From: Streptomyces qinzhouensis
Lineage (GTDB): Bacteria > Actinomycetota > Actinomycetes > Streptomycetales > Streptomycetaceae
Length of the DNA stretch: 64,000 nucleotides
NCBI RefSeq assembly: GCF_007856155.1
Contig: NZ_CP042266.1
Location: forward strand, 4,154,001-4,218,000
Direction of reading: 5' to 3'
Positions 61,083 through 64,000 of the stretch are shown here, piece after piece. Both the position numbers and the translations under genes were made by a program. The notes below the pieces were generated by a model. That model did not search any database. It was not told the DNA's origin and saw only the letters and a list, made by a program, of their open reading frames with translations. The stretch's first letter is position 1, and every line of letters starts with the position of its first letter.

Positions 61083-62018
61083 CTAGCGGTCCGGCTCGGG
61101 GTCCTTCAACCAGTTGATGAGCTCTGTGGAGAAGGCCACCGGGTCCTCCTCGTGCGGAAAATGACCGAGACCGTCGAACAGCCGCCAGCGGTACGGGGCC
61201 TCCACGTACTGGCCGGAACCCGCCGCGCTGCGCGTCCGCATCGCCGGGTCGAGCGACCCGTGCAGATGGAGCGTCGGCACCCGCAGCGGGCGCTTCATCC
61301 GGCGGTTGAACTGGATGCCGTCGGGTCGGGCCATCGACCGCACCATCCAGCGGTACGGCTCGATGGAGCAATGTGCCGTGGACGGGATGGACATCGCGCG
61401 CCGGTAGGTTCCCAGGACGGCCTCGTCCGGCGGCTTCGGCCCCGACCAGTCGCTGATCAACTCGCCCACCAGCGCCGCATCGTCCGCGATCAGCCTGCGC
61501 TCCGGGATCCAGGGGCGCTGAAAACCCCAGATATACGAACCGGCGCGGGTCTGCGCGAAATCGGAGAGCATCGCCGAACGCCACCGCCGGGGATGCGGCA
61601 TCGAACACACCGCCAGCCGGCGCACCAGCTTCGGCCGCATCACCGCGGCCGTCCACGCCAGATATCCGCCCAGATCGTGCCCGACGAGAGCGGCGTCCGG
61701 CTCACCGAGCGACCGCACCACACCGGTGATGTCGAGCGCGAGATTCGCGGGGTCGTAGCCCCTCGGCGTACGGTCGCTGCCGCCCACCCCTCGCAGGTCC
61801 ATCGCCACCGCACGGAAACCGGCGTCGGCGAGCGCGGGCAGCTGATGCCGCCACGTCCACCAGAACTGCGGAAAGCCGTGCAGCAGCAGCACCAGAGGGC
61901 CGTCGCCCATCTCGGCGATGTGGAAGCGCGCACCGTTGGCCGCCACATCGCGATGGGTCCAGGGGCCGTCGATGCGTACGGGGCTTCCGGAGCCGGGGCC
62001 GGAGTCAGGGGCCGTCAT
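61083..62018 (-). CDS. Alpha/beta hydrolase of the epoxide hydrolase type
   Basis: A 311-residue hydrolase. Oxyanion hole 'LLLHGFPQFWWTWRHQL', nucleophile elbow 'LVGHDLGGYLAW' with Asp instead of Ser, and terminal His in 'GLGHFPHEEDP'. An Asp nucleophile with the HGFP motif indicates epoxide hydrolase or dehalogenase chemistry. The start is ATG 62018 or a GTG two codons upstream. Related by fold to the lost hydrolase near 19.7 kb, but not the same gene. Confidence 0.9.
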   Translation of the reverse strand: MTAPDSGPGSGSPVRIDGPWTHRDVAANGARFHIAEMGDGPLVLLLHGFPQFWWTWRHQLPALADAGFRAVAMDLRGVGGSDRTPRGYDPANLALDITGVVRSLGEPDAALVGHDLGGYLAWTAAVMRPKLVRRLAVCSMPHPRRWRSAMLSDFAQTRAGSYIWGFQRPWIPERRLIADDAALVGELISDWSGPKPPDEAVLGTYRRAMSIPSTAHCSIEPYRWMVRSMARPDGIQFNRRMKRPLRVPTLHLHGSLDPAMRTRSAAGSGQYVEAPYRWRLFDGLGHFPHEEDPVAFSTELINWLKDPEPDR

Positions 62019-62179
62019 GTCCACGAGCGTGCCACACCGGCCGGGGTGGTGCGGCCCGCGACCATCACTCGTACGGGCGTACGTGGCAGGGGAACCGCCC
62101 CCGCACCGGCTCCGCCAGGAGGGCCGGCACCCGGCCGCCCGGCCCGTAACCGCAGGGGTCGCGGGGCTGTCGCGTCGGC

Positions 62180-62647
62180 TCAGCGCCGCGAAAGCTCCCG
62201 CTCCACCGCCGCCGGAAGCTCCGGACGCCGGCCGGCCTCCGGACGCGGGTGCGGCTTGACGTTCTGGAGCACGGCCGCCGTCTGCTTGGCCGACGCGATC
62301 GACTTCTCCGGCGGCTTGACCTTCTTGAACTTGGCGATCGCCAGCACCGAAAGCAGCGCCGCGAGGATCACATACGCCCCGCCCACGATCAGGAACGACC
62401 AGGCCAGGCCGAGCCCCAGATTGTGGATGCCGTACGCCGCCGCGAAGCTGAACACGGGCAACGAGAACAGCAGAAAGACACCGGCGATCACAAACGCGAT
62501 GGCACCGGTGGCGCCGCGCTTCACATCCTGCCGGACCTCCGCCTTCGCCAGGGCGATCTCATCGTGCACCAGCGCCGACATCTCCGCCGTCGCCGATGCG
62601 ACCAGCTGACCGATGCTGCGCTCGGCACCGCTGCCGGGGTCGCTCAT
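62180..62647 (-). CDS. Phage holin-family membrane protein (Holin-X type)
   Basis: A 155-residue protein. An amphipathic helix 'IGQLVASATAEMSALVHDEIALAKAEVRQDVKRG' is followed by two transmembrane helices (about 48-70 and 78-103). This is the actinobacterial Holin-X/DUF1469-like layout; despite the name these are chromosomal membrane proteins of unknown role. AGGGAGCAGCG precedes ATG 62647. Confidence 0.9.
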   Translation of the reverse strand: MSDPGSGAERSIGQLVASATAEMSALVHDEIALAKAEVRQDVKRGATGAIAFVIAGVFLLFSLPVFSFAAAYGIHNLGLGLAWSFLIVGGAYVILAALLSVLAIAKFKKVKPPEKSIASAKQTAAVLQNVKPHPRPEAGRRPELPAAVERELSRR

Positions 62648-62742
62648 CGCTGCTCCCTCTTGTGCTTCCGTGTGTTCCCGGATGTCCCGGACCGGACCGG
62701 ATGGTCCGGGGTCCGTCATCAGATCATGCCGGACCCCGGCCG

Positions 62743-64000
62743 TCAGTGCGCGACGCCCCCGGGCCCGGCGGCTGTGCCGCCCCCGTCGGTACCCTGCCCG
62801 CCGCCCGCCGCGGCGGCCGCCAGCTTCCGGTGCTCGGCCGCCTTCGTCTCGTAGATCTCCGCCATCCGCAGGTGGTACGCGGGGTTGTCCTGCTCGTAGA
62901 CGTCCGGGATGCCGTCGTGGTCGTCGTCGCGCTCCTCCTCCTCGTACAGCTCCCGGTACTTGCGGACCCGCAGCTTGAGCAGGACGGCCGCGAAGACGGC
63001 GGCGATCAGCGAGCCGACCAGTACCGCGGCCTTGACCGAATCGGTGAGCGCCTGGTCGCCGGCGAAGGCGAGTTCGCCGATGAGGAGGGAGACGGTGAAA
63101 CCGATACCGGCGAGGGTGGCGACGGCGAACACATCGGGCCAGGCCAGCTCGTCGTTCAGCTCCGCACGGGTGAAGCGGGCGGCCAGCCAGGTACCGCCGA
63201 AGACACCGAAGGCCTTGCCGACGACCAGGCCGAGGACGACTCCCAGGGTCTCCGGCTCGGTGAAGACCCGGCCCAGCGCACCGCCGGAGATCAGCACCCC
63301 GGCCGAGAAGAGGGCGAAGAGAGGGACGGCGAAACCGGCGGAGAGGGGGCGTACGAGATGCTCGATGTGCTCCCCGGGGGACTGCCGCTCGCCCTCGCGG
63401 CGGGTGCAGCGGAGCATCAGGCCCATCGCGACACCGGCGATGGTGGCATGGACGCCGCTGTTGTACATCAGGCCCCAGATCACCAGCGCCAGGGGCACAT
63501 AGACGTACCAGCCCCGGACTCCCTTGCGCAGCAGCAGCCGGAAGACGACGAGGCCGATGACCGCACCGGCCAGTGCGGCGAAGTTCAGTTCGCTGGTGAA
63601 GAAGATCGCGATGATCATGATCGCGAAGAGGTCGTCGACGACGGCGAGCGTCAGCAGGAAGGCGCGCAGGGCCGAGGGCAGCGAGGTGCCGATGACCGCG
63701 AGGACCGCGAGGGCGAAGGCGATGTCCGTGGCGGTGGGGACGGCCCAGCCCTTGGTGGAGCCGCCGCCGAGGATGGCGGTGACGAAGTAGACCAGCGCGG
63801 GGACGGCCATTCCGCAGATCGCGGCGATGACGGGGAGCGCGGCGGCCTTGGGCTCGCGCAGCTCACCGGCGACGAGTTCCCGTTTGAGTTCGATACCGGC
63901 GACGAAGAAGAAGATCGCGAGGAGTCCGTCCGCGGCCCAGTGCTGGATCGACAGATCGAGGCCGAGGGACGCGGGGCCGAGATGGAAGGAACGTATCTGC
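62743..64000 (-). CDS. nhaA: Na+/H+ antiporter NhaA (5' end outside window)
   Basis: The frame runs from the window's right edge to 62743, 419 codons, lacking the first helices. It reads 'DGLLAIFFFVAGIELKREL' (NhaA helix II), 'PTATDIAFALAVLAVIG' (helix IV) and 'LAVVDDLFAIMIIAIFF' with the two transport aspartates of helix V. An acidic/His tail of about 90 residues (YEEEERDDDHDGIPDVYE...) follows. It exchanges sodium for protons across the cell membrane. Confidence 0.95.
   Translation of the reverse strand, partial: QIRSFHLGPASLGLDLSIQHWAADGLLAIFFFVAGIELKRELVAGELREPKAAALPVIAAICGMAVPALVYFVTAILGGGSTKGWAVPTATDIAFALAVLAVIGTSLPSALRAFLLTLAVVDDLFAIMIIAIFFTSELNFAALAGAVIGLVVFRLLLRKGVRGWYVYVPLALVIWGLMYNSGVHATIAGVAMGLMLRCTRREGERQSPGEHIEHLVRPLSAGFAVPLFALFSAGVLISGGALGRVFTEPETLGVVLGLVVGKAFGVFGGTWLAARFTRAELNDELAWPDVFAVATLAGIGFTVSLLIGELAFAGDQALTDSVKAAVLVGSLIAAVFAAVLLKLRVRKYRELYEEEERDDDHDGIPDVYEQDNPAYHLRMAEIYETKAAEHRKLAAAAAGGGQGTDGGGTAAGPGGVAH

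Noticed and set aside
61083..62018. Intact copy of the hydrolase lost at 19.7 kb
   Set aside because: The C-terminal residues after the catalytic His differ (GHFPHEEDP against HFAAMEVPEL), so it is a different hydrolase.

Overview
This is a high-GC actinobacterial chromosome segment, almost certainly Streptomyces. The evidence is strongly GC-biased third codon positions, many GTG starts and 4-nt ATGA overlaps, and conserved Streptomyces gene order: ybaB-recR-ask-asd on the left, PBP-wblA-twin ArsA ATPases-RidA-MBL-crp-nth-marP on the right. No tool was run; family names come from reading the translations.

1-20.3 kb is ordinary core and semi-core genome: a SLATT-domain protein (cut by the window edge), the YbaB-RecR-DUF5063 operon, aspartokinase with an internal beta-subunit start, an aspartate-semialdehyde dehydrogenase homologue that lacks its catalytic cysteine, an ECF sigma factor with a membrane partner, SURF1, an S9 peptidase, a methyltransferase, an Sfp-type phosphopantetheinyl transferase, TerD, a ClC-type channel, membrane proteins, a beta-propeller protein, and a MarR regulator whose 5' end is fused by deletion to the last codons of an alpha/beta hydrolase.

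20.7-45.3 kb is the accessory part. It starts with a complete four-gene type II Wadjet (JetABCD, SMC-like) anti-plasmid operon on the minus strand. Divergent to it are a DEDDh exonuclease and an unusual BRCT-BRCT-TerD protein, translationally coupled. Two degraded AICE (pSAM2-type integrative element) modules follow. Each has an HATPase-type small operon on the minus strand, a regulator on the plus strand (Xre-TPR in module A, GntR/HutC in module B), and a paralogous 114-aa protein. Module B then runs into a frameshifted, truncated TraB/FtsK pseudogene. Module B and a low-GC three-gene cassette (DNA methyltransferase, DUF262 protein, HEPN RNase-like protein) lie between two copies of the 3' half of tRNA-Pro(CGG). 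Each copy is preceded by an essentially identical ~595-bp repeat, offset by 8388 bp. A stray 3' half of a tRNA-Ser(UGA) sits just before the cassette. The cassette is the best candidate here for a little-described defence system.

45.3-64 kb returns to core genome: metallophosphoesterase, YqeY, class A PBP, WblA, paired ArsA/GET3-like ATPases, DUF4177 and RidA proteins, two NUDIX enzymes, an MBL hydrolase, Crp, endonuclease III, a MarP-like membrane serine protease, an epoxide-hydrolase-like protein, a holin-family membrane protein, and an NhaA antiporter cut by the right edge. A parS-like site lies near 54.15 kb.
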